NCBI RefSeq assembly: GCF_036884655.1
Contig: NC_088340.1
Coordinates: 1,564,001-1,628,000 of the forward strand
Reading direction: 5' to 3'
Length of the DNA stretch: 64,000 nt
From: Musa acuminata AAA Group
Taxonomy: Eukaryota; Streptophyta; Magnoliopsida; Zingiberales; Musaceae
In this document: in pieces, positions 32,895 to 44,925 of the stretch
Numbering within the stretch: position 1 is the stretch's first letter
Layout: every line of letters begins with the position of its first letter
Translations under genes and position numbers: made by a program
The notes under the pieces: model-generated
What the model saw: the letters and a program-made list of their open reading frames with translations, nothing else
Told to the model about the DNA's origin: nothing
Databases searched by the model: none

Positions 32895-33769
32895 AGTAAT
32901 CATTACATTGATCCTGTTTCATGTACTACATACAGTCTCATATGTCCCTCTTGAAATGTATTACACCTATTTGACACTTGTATGTTACATGCAATTAGGA
33001 GCAGTTTTATCAACAGCAATTCATCAACAAAGTAGAGCAAAAAAATCTTAGAGGAGAAACAGAGGAGTAAAGCCTTTTGGTTGAGGATGGATGTAGGTCT
33101 CGTTTGATAACAATTTCACTAAATTGTTACCGTTTGATATCGCCTATAGATTTAAGATATAGACGATATAAAAACTTTTATCATTCCTTCACTATATAAT
33201 CCTATACATCCTATATACTTCTAGGCTTATTTTCTTAATATTATAAAAAATAAATTTTAATGTATTATGTGTTATCATTATTTTATTTCGATGTGAACTT
33301 GAAATTATTAAAACACATAACTCTCTAATATTATCGATAATATCATTATTTTAAATCCTGAGCTAACATTTTTGGGTGTAAAAATTTAGTGTACAGACTA
33401 GAATCAGTCATTAAAAGGTAAAGACTTTTTGGCTATTAATAGTAAACAATCAATATCAAATCTCATATGGTATAACAAATAGTGACGATCTAAACATGGA
33501 GTATGCATAACGTGATCAAGCAAAAATACCAGAGAAAAAAAGGGAATGCAACACCCACTTGAATTCCTGTAAGAGATCTGGTCCAATAACTTGGTAGATG
33601 TCTTGATTACCGACTCACAAGACAGCAAAAGTCTGTTGAGACTGGAAATTAGATTTTTGAGCCACAGAAAATAAAATGCCAGCGAAATTTAGACGATTAT
33701 ATATACACATCAGACTTACCCCAGCAGCAACTGAGTCGAGTGTAAACCATGTGATGTGGCAAGAATGCT
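31694..33769. other. Convergent 3' region between INTS7 and the GRAS gene
   Basis: Two kb without a credible coding region. It should hold both 3' UTRs. A (TA)n tract at about 32845-32891 is bordered by a 27-bp direct repeat (32800-32826 and 32892-32918). The stretch 33100-33380 is AT-rich. Confidence 0.5.
32800..32918. repeat. (TA)n tract flanked by a 27-bp direct repeat
   Basis: The repeat starts tctagtaatcattaca and ends gatcctgtt. It occurs identically on each side of a TA tract of about 47 bp. This suggests a small tandem duplication with TA expansion between the copies. Confidence 0.85.
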
Positions 33770-36023
33770 TTATTTCCATGCCGAGGCAACGATTAGAACC
33801 TTGTCTTCCCAGCCGAAGTAGAGTGCCCCGTTTTCCTCCTTGGCCTTGTACCTATCACAGTATGATTTCAACAAGGCTCCTATTGATCCATTGACGCTGG
33901 TGCTGAAGGGACATGGTTTGAACCCGGCCATCGTCATTCTCGCCCTCCACTTTCCTGCAACCTCGTACCTTTTTGGTTGGAGTTCGAAATTGTGTTCTTC
34001 AGTAAGATTTTTAGACTTACGTTTCGATAAAAAAAAAACACTCCAAACATTTAGATAGATACCACGACAATAGGCTTACCTCTCTATGCGGTCAGCACCT
34101 TCGCAGGCCACGATGTTGACGATATCTCGCGCAAGACACTGCCTCTCCACGTTCATTCGATCCGTGCTGTCCCTTGGAAGAGTTGCATCGAGTGATTCAA
34201 AGACCGCCGTATGATAATTGTAGACCTCCACGAACCTATAATTTCATATGGCCAAGTCATCAGGAAATAAGAGCATGTAACTAACATATGTTACCCCTAA
34301 AACATAGAACGACCAAAAGCCAGGGACATATATGTATGCAGATACAGAGGAGAGGCGGTGTATCCACACACCATCATTCTTCATGAGAAAATAAGACCTC
34401 GAAGAAATTAGGTATTTCAAGAAAGAAAAGAAATGGATTTCCATTTTTTTTTCGGAAGAAAAAACCTGCATTCATTTGTAATGAGGAGAACAAAACAATG
34501 ATTATGACATAATAAAGCTCTAAACTCAAGTTAAGGAAAATGGTATACGGATGCATTTGTAAATAATAGCAACAGCTTACGTAACAAAAATCGTGGGTTT
34601 TCAGAGGAAGCAACCTCGGGAAGAATGGGGCTGTATTAGTGTTCATATCCTGCTCGATAAGAGTTACCAACTTTGGGCTCAGCCCTTTCACCATTCGAAG
34701 CATCTGATCTCTCTGGTTCACTGTTGATACACTCTCATCTGGCATGTGATGTAGCTGAAACGCAAAGTTGACCACAAGTGCCTCCCCTGATCGGCAGTCA
34801 AGCATTTCGGGTGTTACATCGCTGGTTTTAGCAGCTATTGCTTGAAACTCGAATGGAACACCGAGCTCCTCTGCCAGCTTCTCAAGGCGCTGACCAATTA
34901 TCTCCAAACCTCCGACTGCCCGTTGCACTGACTCGGGATCATCAACACCAGATATTCTTAGGTGTGGCCGTTTGCTGGGCCACGTCGAAAGAGTTTGTAT
35001 CAAGTTTATGTATTGACTTCCTTGGTTTATGTCAAAGTCTATGATATGAACTTTTTCTTCATCTCCTAATGCTTCAACGATTGTATAATTTGCTGCCATG
35101 TAACCGAACTTAAAGCATGGACAGACCTCGAACAGTATCTGCATCGCCGAAAGCCGATCGGAAGTAGGGGGTTCCTTACATCGTAGAGCCTTATAAATAC
35201 CTTGTCCTGAAGAAGCTATTCTTGCTGCAAGACCTTCCACCATGTAGGCAGCAAGCCTTTGAGGAGGGTCTCCTTGAATTGAAACTATTTGGCGAAGCTC
35301 AGTTATGATGGCTTGTGCTTCCTCCATGCAGCCTACCGAGATTGCAGCTGCACAGTCAAAAAGTAGCTGCTTAGGAGTTGGAGGTTCTCTATTGCTGCCA
35401 ATACAGCTGATGCTTAAATCTGATGAGGACTCTTTTGGTGAGCAAGGAACTAATAGGTCCTTGATAGGCTCAGTCCAATTATCTTCAATTCCCACAACCT
35501 GGTCGGAATCCACCAAGTCCTCATCGTTGTCATTCAGTAATGCCTGCTCAAGCTCTCGAAGCTTTAACCTGATTTCATCTTTGCCATAGTCTATTTCTTG
35601 CTCTGGACTTGGATAATCAGATAAAGAATGGGATGCCTGATGAGAGACGTTAGAGCCTGCTGAGGAATCAGGACACTGAACTGCAGCAATGCAAGAGCTG
35701 TATGGATTTTCTGACAAAATAGATGAGTGAAAGTTTGCTATCAACTGATAGGGAGCTGATGAAACTTGAGAATAGTGTTCTGGAATGCTGGATATAGACA
35801 TGTCAAGTGGATTAACATGTATCATTTCTGATGATGAATCAATGAAGTGTTGCTGAGGATGTAAGTCTGATTTATAGGAAGCAGGCCGATGGTCGTACAT
35901 CCGCTTATCAGCACCACTTAATATTTGCCTTGGCAAACCCGAGTTCTCACCACCACTTTTATTTGCATGAAGGTTGGAGTCACCATTGGCAGTAGATGAA
36001 TCCACAGACCTTATCATAGACAT
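33770..36023 (-). CDS. SCL1: GRAS-family regulator, SCARECROW-LIKE 1 type
   Basis: Coding exons, minus strand: 36023-34615, 34235-34080 and 33968-33770, giving 587 residues. GRAS proteins are nuclear transcriptional regulators; this one belongs to the PAT1/SCL1 branch (light, stress and development roles in relatives). The N-terminus MSMIRSVDSS resembles the MSLVRS start of Arabidopsis SCL1. The GRAS domain starts at about 220 (QLLFDCAAAISVG), then VHIIDFDINQGSQYINLIQ (VHIID), FEFQAIAAKTSDV, VVNFAFQLHHMPDESVSTVN (PFYRE region), and a C-terminal ALYFGWEDKVLIVASAWK (SAW). The acceptor at 36052 shows the leader is spliced from about 37744. The first coding donor, fixed by homology to GAG/gttgct, is weak, and a consensus donor lies 34 bases downstream. 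Most SCL1 relatives have fewer coding introns, so transcript support matters. Confidence 0.9.
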
Positions 36024-36051
36024 GCTTATTTTTCCTAATATACTTTCACCA

Positions 36052-37743
36052 CTGAACAAGAAGTGCAGTTTACCAAGTTGAAAGGCTTATTAATCTGATT
36101 GCCTGGTTCAAACCAATTTGCAACAAACACAATAGCACTGAGATCACAAGAAAGAAAGAAAAAAGTCAGAAAGGGCTAAATTGTTTACCATGTCAATCAC
36201 ATATCTATATGAGAATATACAATGGCTTAATCTATAAATTTCTAACCCTCTTGCTAAATATGCGAATTTGAGACAAAAGTATAATGCCAATCTCTGGTAC
36301 AAATGGATGCATCACTACAGTGCAATTGCTAACAGTAACTTGTAAAGAAACATGCTAGGTTAAGGAACCGTAAAATAACAAATGAAATAATGGCATCGTT
36401 AGCCGCTACATTAACCATGGATCATAATAACCATGTTCTGATTTGTTACTTAACCGGAGAACAGTATATCATGCTGCATCATGGAAGTGGTGGAAAGATA
36501 GCACATTTCAGGACAGATTTTTATATCATTTTAATCAATTTGCTATTATTTTTCAGAAGAATCATTGAAAGTAACAAAATGGCATAGTTCTTCTTCTTCA
36601 AGGAAAAAAAAAGTCCAAAAGTCCAACTATTTCACAGGTTAGCCAGTTTGCTTATACTCTTGTTGAACAGAGAATAATGGAAACTTCAGAGTCACCCAAA
36701 GACCTGGTCAAATCCAATAGCATTATCTCCACAAGGATTCCAACCTAAAAACTCTCACAGAGGGAAGAGGCAAAAGCAACCTCTATGGCAAGGCATGGTC
36801 ATAATCAGATATGCAAATTTTATCACAACTAAGAAGTTCACAAGCCCGACAGCTAAGAGGATCAATGTGTCACAAGAATCGGGATTAGTTCATGTTTTTC
36901 TCCTTTCCTAACACCTCCCAGATAATTGAAAAGATGAAGTTCTTTCTAACAGTGAGCTTTGTTATCTTACAGATCATGTTTTTTTCAGTTATGGCACAAT
37001 CTACTCATTTTCATCAATGAATTACACAAGGATGGTGCCCAATAATTATGCAGCATAATGATTTCTCTGCTTACCCACCTCTATTAATGTTTTCATATAT
37101 TAAGGAAATATACCACCTATCAAGTCATCGACCATTTTATGCCCAATTACCAGTAATAAGAGAACATTGTGCTTGTACAATCGAATTGAACATGAGAAAG
37201 AACCATATGGAATGGCTGATCTATATTTATAAGAGGCAATGCACTATGATTAGCACCGAATGGTAACCAAAACGATGCATCAAAACTGACTTAAAAGCTA
37301 AAGTAAACAAGAGAATTGTTAAGCACAGAGAATAGAATTTGACTAAAGTAAATATAGCTTCTAGAATCATGAAGTGGTCATCCAAACAAAGACACAACTG
37401 TCTCAACAACCTCCATGATTTCATAATGAGATCGTCCAAACCAAGGCAAAACCATAAGCCTCTTGACCACCGATGATCGATCAACTCGTAGCGGATTTGC
37501 CAGAATCAGAAGTAATGAACAGAGCACGAATCCCGAACCACATCCTGAAGAACCCTTGATCGAGAACCAGGCAACTTCCAAGAATTGAGATAAGATAAAT
37601 CCCAACCCCAAGAATCGAAGCCAAAGTTCCTTCCCCAATCCCAATCGTTACGATCGATCGTGTATTCTTTTACAGCAAAAGCACGCAGTACCCAATCAAA
37701 GAAGGCAGAAGAAGGCACGATCGATCACACACGGGGTATTACC
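36052..37743 (-). other. Leader intron of the GRAS gene
   Basis: The minus strand reads gagcag/gtaatacc at the upstream border (donor near 37743) and cttgttcag at the acceptor (36052). The interior is AT-rich with no gene. Leader introns are common in PAT1-branch GRAS genes, to my knowledge. Confidence 0.6.
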
Positions 37744-37880
37744 TGCTCTTCAATCGGCGGGGGCAGGTGATCGACAAGTGAAGACGAGGACAGTAGGAAG
37801 CAGTCGGCAGAGAAGGGAAGAGGAGTGGTGGAGTCGAGAAGGAGGCCGACGAAGAAAGCGGACGACGGAAAGAAGGGAAG
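37744..37880 (-). other. Probable 5' leader exon of the GRAS gene
   Basis: A GC-richer, pyrimidine-rich stretch (minus strand) ends at the donor near 37744. The transcription start is not fixed; a TATA-like tatatatatta region lies near 37900-37912 on the complementary strand. Confidence 0.45.
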
Positions 37881-38388
37881 AAGAGAAATTAAATGAATAA
37901 TATATATATAAATTAATCAAGGATATTGCCATATTACCATGGGCGTTGGGACAAAGAAGAATAGTAATCCCGCACGGCATACTTTTACGCGAAATCTTAC
38001 GCGCAAAAGATTTCACCCCAGATGAGCTCTATGATTCTTATCCGACGGTCGGCCAATGATAGGTAGAGCGCGGACGTGATAATATAGCGTGGCAATAAGA
38101 CGGCGGTCGGTTATCGAAAGCGAGAAACGCAGGGAAACGAAACGTGGGTTCGCTCTGAACGCAGCGATTGCGCAGAAGCCGTGGGTATTTTATACCGTCC
38201 CGAGTTCTACCACCCTCTTGCACGATGATTGGGCGTGACGTGAGACCTGAATGTGGGGTCCATTGTTTAAATGGGTGGGATTAAAAAAGTAATACTGATT
38301 TGCTCACGTACCGGTGGTTAGTGCAGATATATATATATATATATATATGTATGTATATGTATGTATGTATAATATATATGTATGTATG

Positions 38389-38428
<40 letters not shown>

Positions 38429-38804
38429 ATATATAATAAAAATAAATATTTTTATTTAAAAAATAATTATTATGTGATCGTGTAATATATCCAAGGTTGA
38501 GGGTCAACTAATTAAAGTATTAACCTATTTAGTTAAGATTTTAAGTACTTGATAGCAAGGTCCATGATCGAATCTCTTTTCCACTACTTATCTAATATTG
38601 GGTCTTTTAGTGCAAGCACGCCTACACTTTCGTTTTCTTATTGATTTTTTTTTTTATTTTGAAACACATTTTCTCACTTGAAATCATTTATGTGCATTTA
38701 CTCTAAAAAAAATTATCATGATTCCTAATTGTTAATATCATCTTTTATCGGTATCCTTCTTCCTCTTAGATTAATGTTACTAAATATGGTATTTTTATGG
38801 GTTA
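37881..38804. other. Upstream region of the GRAS gene with microsatellites
   Basis: 38326-38435 is a compound TA/TATG microsatellite. The rest is AT-rich and holds no gene I can support. Confidence 0.5.
38326..38435. repeat. Compound (TA)n / (TATG)n microsatellite
   Basis: TA runs alternate with tatg repeats (gtatgtatgtat) over about 110 bp. Frames across it encode only Tyr/Ile/Met/Cys strings and are artefacts. Confidence 0.95.
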
Positions 38805-40020
38805 ATTACATATTAATTCTATAGTTATTTGTAGTTATACTTCTTTAGTATCTTAGTCTCTAAACTTAAAAATTTTACATTGAAATTCATATAGTTACGA
38901 GGGTAAACCATCTAGCTTCATTTATTCTAATATCTAGCTTCATATACTCTAACATCATCGACTTTATTGATAAAAATATAAACATAAAAAATAAAAATAT
39001 AATTTTAATATTTTAATTGGTAGTACTAAACATCGTCAGTGGTGGTGGACGATGATGTTGCTAGAGCCACGGGTGGCTGTTGTGGATGAGGAGAGCGACG
39101 ATGAGAGATGAGGGTTGCTTTGCATCTATGTCGATACAATTGTCAAGTGACGAAATAGCCACTCTGCATCTGCATCAACAGCCCTTTCGTCACTTGATAA
39201 TTGTGTCGACATTGACACATATGTAGAGCGACGAAAAGATTGCTTGGGTGTCTATTATAGATAAGTAGAGCGATAACAAAATGTGAGGGTTGCTTTGCAT
39301 TTGTGGCGATATCGACACAGTTATCGAGCGACCCTTTCCCTGCTTTGCATTTGTATCGGTATCAAGTAGTTGCCGAGCGACAAAAGGGTCACTTGATATC
39401 TGCATTAGTGGCCCTTTGTTGCTCAGCAACTGCATCAATATCAACGAGGATGTAAAGCGACGAAAATATCACCTAATAACTAAGTCACAGAATTGCCAAG
39501 CAATGAAAGAGCCACTGATGTAGATGTCGAGTGACCATTTTGCTACTCGATAACTGTTGATGTCGATGCAAATGCAAAACAACAGAAGGATCTCTCGACA
39601 ATTGTGTCGGTATTGACATAGATGCAAAGCAGTCCTCATCTCTCATCGTCGCTTTTATCATCCACAATAATCACCCAAGTGGCATTTTCGTTGCTCTACA
39701 TCTACGTTAGCATCAAATGATGAAAGGGCTGATGCAAATATCAAGTGGCTTTCACCTTTCGTCTTTGTTTTCCTTATCCATAATAGTCACTTATAGCTCC
39801 CAATGATATCGTCGTCCGTCACAATCGACACCATCCAACACTACAAACTAGAATGTTAAGATTATCTTCTTTAATTTTTATTTTTATATTTCTGTTAGAA
39901 AAACTGATGATGTTAGGATAAATGGAGTCAGATATTTTATTTTTATAACTATAAAAATTTTAATATAAATTTTTTAAGTCTAAAAATTAAAATACCAAAG
40001 AGATCAAACAATAAGAAATA
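38805..40020. mobile_element. Long inverted-repeat (foldback-type) element
   Basis: The sequence at about 38840-39170 aligns with the reverse complement of about 39590-40010. The outer parts share ctaaacttaaaaattt-like and catcatcgactt-like blocks, and the inner parts share gatgagagatgagg with tgctttgcatctatgtc. Arms are several hundred bp and diverged. The centre (39170-39590) repeats 'agcgacgaaa' and 'cacttgat' phrases. No transposase is seen, so it would be non-autonomous. Exact ends and target duplication were not found. Confidence 0.6.
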
Positions 40021-43000
40021 TTCAATAATCAGCCCGTCCGAAAGAACCATTATCACATAGATACACCTTTTTCATTCTTGGTACAGACAATTGAGACTTG
40101 GAGATGTGATGGTCTTTGTTGTTGTTAAAGACGCCGAATGCCATGTTCTCCAAGAGGCTGTCATTGAGAGCAGTGGTGGCAATGATAATCCACTGCAAGA
40201 ATGCATGAAATAGGACTAGAAATCTCTCTTGCTCAGTCTGCAAGGAGATCGAGGGAGGACTGCTCACCAATCTGCAACCCTCACCAGCTTCTCTCTTTCC
40301 TGTACTACCACCTTAGAATCACAAACAAGTGGTGGCATAGTCTTTTCTAAGATCAGCCAGATGAGATGACCCGCCTTTGCACACCAAAAGCAACCCTGAG
40401 CTAATGCCTTTCAGTGGAAGAGCTTTGGGAAAATAGAAGAGTGGGCAGATGCAGGAAAGAAAGCTGAGGAGGGCATCAAGTGTTAGAAATGTATCTCATA
40501 TGTAGGATGTATATGACACACTTGAATCTAGCTCACTCAAGAAATCTATATCTTTTTGGGAGATGAGCAGCAAAGATAGGACTTGATCATAAGATGTACC
40601 CTGCTCGCCACTCGCTCGACGAAATGCGACCCGACCCGCCCTCCCTCGAACCCTTCATCCGACGCCTCATTCGCAGCGACGGCGGCGCGATGGACGAGGC
40701 GTTGGAGGCCATCTTCCCTGAAACGGCACATCACGGTAACTCCCATTCCAATCCCGAAATGCAGGGAAGACCGACGTCGCGTGGCGCCATTGATGATGCA
40801 ATCCGGAATTGCCGGTAATGATTTTACTACCAGTTACATCACCCAGGCCTCCTGTATTGCCAACAAATGCAGGGATGGAAACTATGGCAAGGTCTTCGGT
40901 CTCCTTTAGCCACTGATAGCAGGTAGTTTCATTCCCAAGATCTGTGTTTGTCTGTCCATCCTCGAGCTCAGGGATTACGCCCCTGATCTGATTACCTACA
41001 CTACAATGGTCGATGGATTGTGCAGGATCGACGGTATCGTCGATGCGTGGAACTTGTGGATGGAGATGGTGACAAAGGAAATTAAGGCAAGCGATCACGA
41101 TAAAGTTAAAAGCTGTACCACGAGATGTGCAGAAGGAGATTCACCGATAGCACAGTGAGCTGCAATACCATGATTGATTTCGTGATTGTGAATGCATGGG
41201 CGGGTGGGAGACGAAGTTGATGTGTTTGAGGAAGCGCCCAAAAGGAAGGAATCAAGCATGATGTTATCCCCTGTAACGGACTGATGTTTTCCGAAAGGAG
41301 GACAGGATAGCCAAAGACATGAAGCTCCTATGAGAAGATGCAATTGATGGATCACCCAGCAGCCTATTGTTTCAACACATACACACACCATTGATCTGGG
41401 AAAATTGTGAACAGTTCTGAATGCCATTCTTAATGTTGGTTGCTCCCTAGAAATTTGATCCTGCTATTTGCTTGTCAGGCAACTATGCCACGAGAATTGG
41501 AGGCATGCTGCATTGCAGCTAGAGGAAATAGTGGGGAGCAAATAGTCAATGCCTCAGGGACCTTGCTGCTGCTATTGTGGCTGATGCTATCTCTGCATCC
41601 ATTATATCACTGAAGGATGGAGTCTGAAGCAGTTGGTCATATCCATTATATTATTCATCTCCCTGGAAACCATTCAGGTACTGATTTCAAGACACAGAAC
41701 ATGTAGAAAAATAAGCAACCATATAAATTATCAGTAGAACTAGACATCTATCATGACACTTGTATTTCACCATTAACCTTTTTGAACTTCTTGCTAAATA
41801 TCTGTGTCAAGCATGCAACTCTAATAGGAGAATTTTGGCATTTTATTTGACAGTGAAAGATTGACTTAAGATGTTTCATAATCTTTGGTAGCTATATGTA
41901 ATTGTTAGTGCCAAATAAGATGTTGCAGAATACACCCTTAACTGTGATGATAAGTACATAAATCCTTGCCTTGGATCAGTGTCAAACAGTCCAACACTTG
42001 GAAACACACATCCTTATAGTCTGCTATTTTGAAATGGATATATATTGTTTTTCTCAAGATATTTGATAGAATTAGAACCAGAATTGTTTCCATGTTTAAA
42101 AATTACAGATCTCAAAACCTGTGCATGGATCGCAAAACATACATTTGTGCAATCTGGATCCACTTTATCATCTTTTTCCCGCCCTCTACAGGGAGGTGTT
42201 CTGCTGGACCCATGTTTCTTGGGCTTATTATCCAGGAGATCAGACAGTCTGCAACCGGTGAGCTGGTTCATTCATTACTTTGCCATTTTGGGCTCCGATC
42301 GACGCAGGCGATGGACACCTCATGAATTCGAGCAGAAGGTGCTGCTGCTGCTACTGCTTGAACATGAGCCATGTGAAGCGGACGGAACTCCCAACAATTC
42401 CATCAATATAATACCTCTACCCAAAGATTATTAGTCTTGCAATGATGTGGTTGTCTCTTCCTATTCACTGATAGCTCTGTTCTACTTGTATCCTCTGTAT
42501 ACATGTCTAACAACACCTCCACGTTCATCTCTTGCAGGATATGAATTCTCTTGCTTCGGCAGGTGCAGGATGATCTCTACTACAGTTTAAACAAAGTAAC
42601 TACTCTCTCTCTCTCTCTCTGTCGCTCTCTCTCTGCTCCATCTATCTTTAATTATCGCTTTCTTTTGGGCCCTTGGCAGGGGATGGCATCAACCTGACTG
42701 TGTCAGGTAGGTGGAAGCAGTTCCTCAGCAGTGGACTAGATCTAGCAAGCCATCACATCTCACACATGGCTAGATCAGTTTAAGTGCAACGCTACTTGGC
42801 TCCTAGTTGGAACATGGACAAATTTCTTCAGACAAACCTGGACTTACAAGCGCTTAGCTGCTGGGTTAATGACCTTCACATGCATCCTCTACGAGCAAAC
42901 GGATGAATTAAGTATCACAGAACCACGTGGATGCAGCATGGGTGCTGCAAGGCTGGGGAAAGCGTGAACGGAATCCTGGAGCTCAGAAAGTGCACTATCT

Positions 43001-43569
43001 TTTGTCTTCTCAGAAAAGTGGAGTGATCTGTCATCAATCACGAAGAGAATGATGGGGAAGATGTGGAAGATGGGAGTCACGGCTGTTCGCAATGGCGCAC
43101 CGGGGTTCCACAGCGAGAGAAAAGGCGCAAGGATGGGTATGTCATGTGCCCGTGACAGTGTACTGCTCCTGTCTCATTGACCACGCTACAAGACACCGCC
43201 CCAAAGAAGACAAACCACCCATTGCTCTCCTCCTCTCGAACCAGCATTTGGTGACTCGGGGAAACCTTTCAGAGATCCACAAGCAAGTTCAATAACTGCG
43301 AAGCCTCAAGATCTCAAAAGGGCCCTACTGTCTTCAGTTGCACTCTCAAGAGGAGTCACATGCAGCAGCAGTTCCGAGGGAGAGAAAGAAAAGAGAAAGA
43401 GGCTCCTCATATCACTACGTACATATTCCATGATAAAATGGTACAATTCTACAACATTTTTGCATGCGAATTGAACGTAATTATTAGCTTAAAACGAACC
43501 CAAACAAATTGATTAACATGGCTGGTGAGCAGATTCTAGTGATGAAGGAAGGGGACATGTGAAGCTTTA
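40021..43569. other. Unassigned region, possibly with a non-coding or decayed transcript
   Basis: No gene could be identified. A GC-rich block at 40590-40790 encodes MYPARHSLDEMRPDPPSLEP and later MDEALEAIFPETAHHG before a donor-like ggtaact, in the style of a first exon, but I recognise no family. A second block at 42190-42250 is bordered by ctctacag and ccg/gtgagc, like an internal exon. Minus-strand frames (40022-40270, 40667-41098, 41095-41427) match nothing I know. Options are a lineage-specific gene, a pseudogene or a lncRNA. Confidence 0.35.
42602..42634. repeat. (CT)n microsatellite
   Basis: A CT-dinucleotide run of about 19 bp is followed by an interrupted CT run. Confidence 0.9.
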
Positions 43570-44925
43570 CTAGCTTTCGATGGCAAGGGACGATGGATTA
43601 CCGCGGAGTTTGGTGTTCCCTTTGTTAAACATGTCGTTGCTGTCATTGATGGAGGAGATGATGTTGGTTGCTGGCGCAGCAGAAGCTTTGTTGATGCCGT
43701 GAAGGGGTTTAGAGGAGGAGGAGTAAGGCCTGAAGGCTCTCATTGGGCTTGCGAAGGCCCAGACCCAGCTCCTGGTCCGGCTTCCGTGCACCGCCGCGGC
43801 GGCGGCGGCCGCCGAGATCCTTCTGTTGCTATTGAAGTCGTCGTCGGCCGCGGCCGACGTCAGCGCCAACCCCCCGAAGAGGCCGCCGCACTTGACCCGC
43901 TCCTTCGTCGCCGACCGCTGCTGCTGTTCCCCGTTGTTGTGGTGCTGGTCCAGGTGGAGGACGATCTTGGACTTCGCCTCGCGATGGGACTCGGCTCTCC
44001 TGAGGGTGCAGTCGCCGAAGCCGGTGGAAATGCGCTCCAGGAAGTCCCCCGAAAAGCTCCTGCTGCCGCAGCCTACCGATCTGGACCTGGCCACCTTCCT
44101 CCCCAGCGAGGACGATGCTTGGCTGCCGCTCGGGCTCTCCGCCTCCTCCCCGCTGTTTCCACCTTGCCTGGCGGCGGCGGTTGCTGAACTGGTTTGTTGC
44201 TGCTGCTTGTTAGTGATGTCTGTGCCACCTCCCTCGACTGAGGAGGAGGTAGATCTCCTTCTGTAGACGTTGCCGCTGTTACCGCAGTTGTTAGCGGCCG
44301 AAGAAGTGTAGGTGGAAGAGGCGGATGAGAGATAGAGGAACGACCAGAAGCTCTTTTTCCTAGGGCTATCCGCCACGACGGCGTCTGCAGTACCGCTGCC
44401 ACCACCGCCCTGCATCAGGCCTCCAGCCATTCTCGGTTCCACAGACTTGCTCCGCTTCAGAACAACGCCGGTGTCGTCACACGCGGAGGCAGAATCAGCC
44501 GCAACGTTAGTCGTGGTGGCGATCGAGGCCATCACCTTCCTTCCGCCACTCCCATAGCCGCCGCCGGCGCACCCGTTCTTCTTCTTCTTCTTCTCTCTGT
44601 GGCTGGCGGCCAGAAAGGAGAACTTGGTCCTACGCCCAGCGCCGGCGGGACCGGTCCGTGAGTGGCCGGAGCCGATCCCTAGAGCGTCGCCAACGACGAC
44701 TCCGGCGTCGGAGCTGAAGGAGGTGGGGGAGGAGGAAGAGGAGAAAGGAGGAGGCTGGAGGGAGAAGAAGGGGCTGGACTTGGAGGAGGACACCAGCTTG
44801 CCCAGCTTCTCCTGCAGGCAGAAGGCGCACACGCCACCGGTGTTGCCACGGTAAGGGTGATCCATGCATTGCATTCCCTCCCCAATGTCGTCCACAACTC
44901 CTACCACCACCGCCTTGTCCCCCAT
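43570..44925 (-). CDS. Uncharacterised Ser-rich plant protein with an N-terminal Cys/His motif
   Basis: Single exon, 451 residues, starting MGDKAVVVGVVDDIGEG. The N-terminal CMDHPYRGNTGGVCAFCLQE followed by KLGKLVSS gives a C-x2-H...C-x2-C pattern like a small metal-binding site. It resembles the N-terminal motif of OCTOPUS/DUF740 proteins, but the rest differs. Later conserved-looking blocks are LKRSKSVEPR, SPRKKSFWSFLYLSS, KVARSRSVGCGSRSFSGDF with LERISTGFGDCTLRRAES, and a C-terminal GSRTRSWVWAFASPMRAF. Between them are low-complexity Ser, Gly, Ala and Gln stretches. Several RxxS-type sites suggest phosphorylation, possibly at the plasma membrane, but that is inference. No signal peptide or membrane helix is seen. 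It is divergent from the seipin gene, with 540 bp between start codons. Confidence 0.8.
   Translation of the reverse strand: MGDKAVVVGVVDDIGEGMQCMDHPYRGNTGGVCAFCLQEKLGKLVSSSKSSPFFSLQPPPFSSSSSPTSFSSDAGVVVGDALGIGSGHSRTGPAGAGRRTKFSFLAASHREKKKKKNGCAGGGYGSGGRKVMASIATTTNVAADSASACDDTGVVLKRSKSVEPRMAGGLMQGGGGSGTADAVVADSPRKKSFWSFLYLSSASSTYTSSAANNCGNSGNVYRRRSTSSSVEGGGTDITNKQQQQTSSATAAARQGGNSGEEAESPSGSQASSSLGRKVARSRSVGCGSRSFSGDFLERISTGFGDCTLRRAESHREAKSKIVLHLDQHHNNGEQQQRSATKERVKCGGLFGGLALTSAAADDDFNSNRRISAAAAAAAVHGSRTRSWVWAFASPMRAFRPYSSSSKPLHGINKASAAPATNIISSINDSNDMFNKGNTKLRGNPSSLAIES

Noticed and set aside
31938..33051. Extra small genes downstream of INTS7
   Set aside because: Frames are short, cross (TA)n tracts and lack family features; the region is better read as 3' UTR and spacer.
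43699..44266. Plus-strand frames opposite the Ser-rich gene
   Set aside because: Mirror composition of a GC-rich minus-strand exon; the minus frame has the recognisable blocks.
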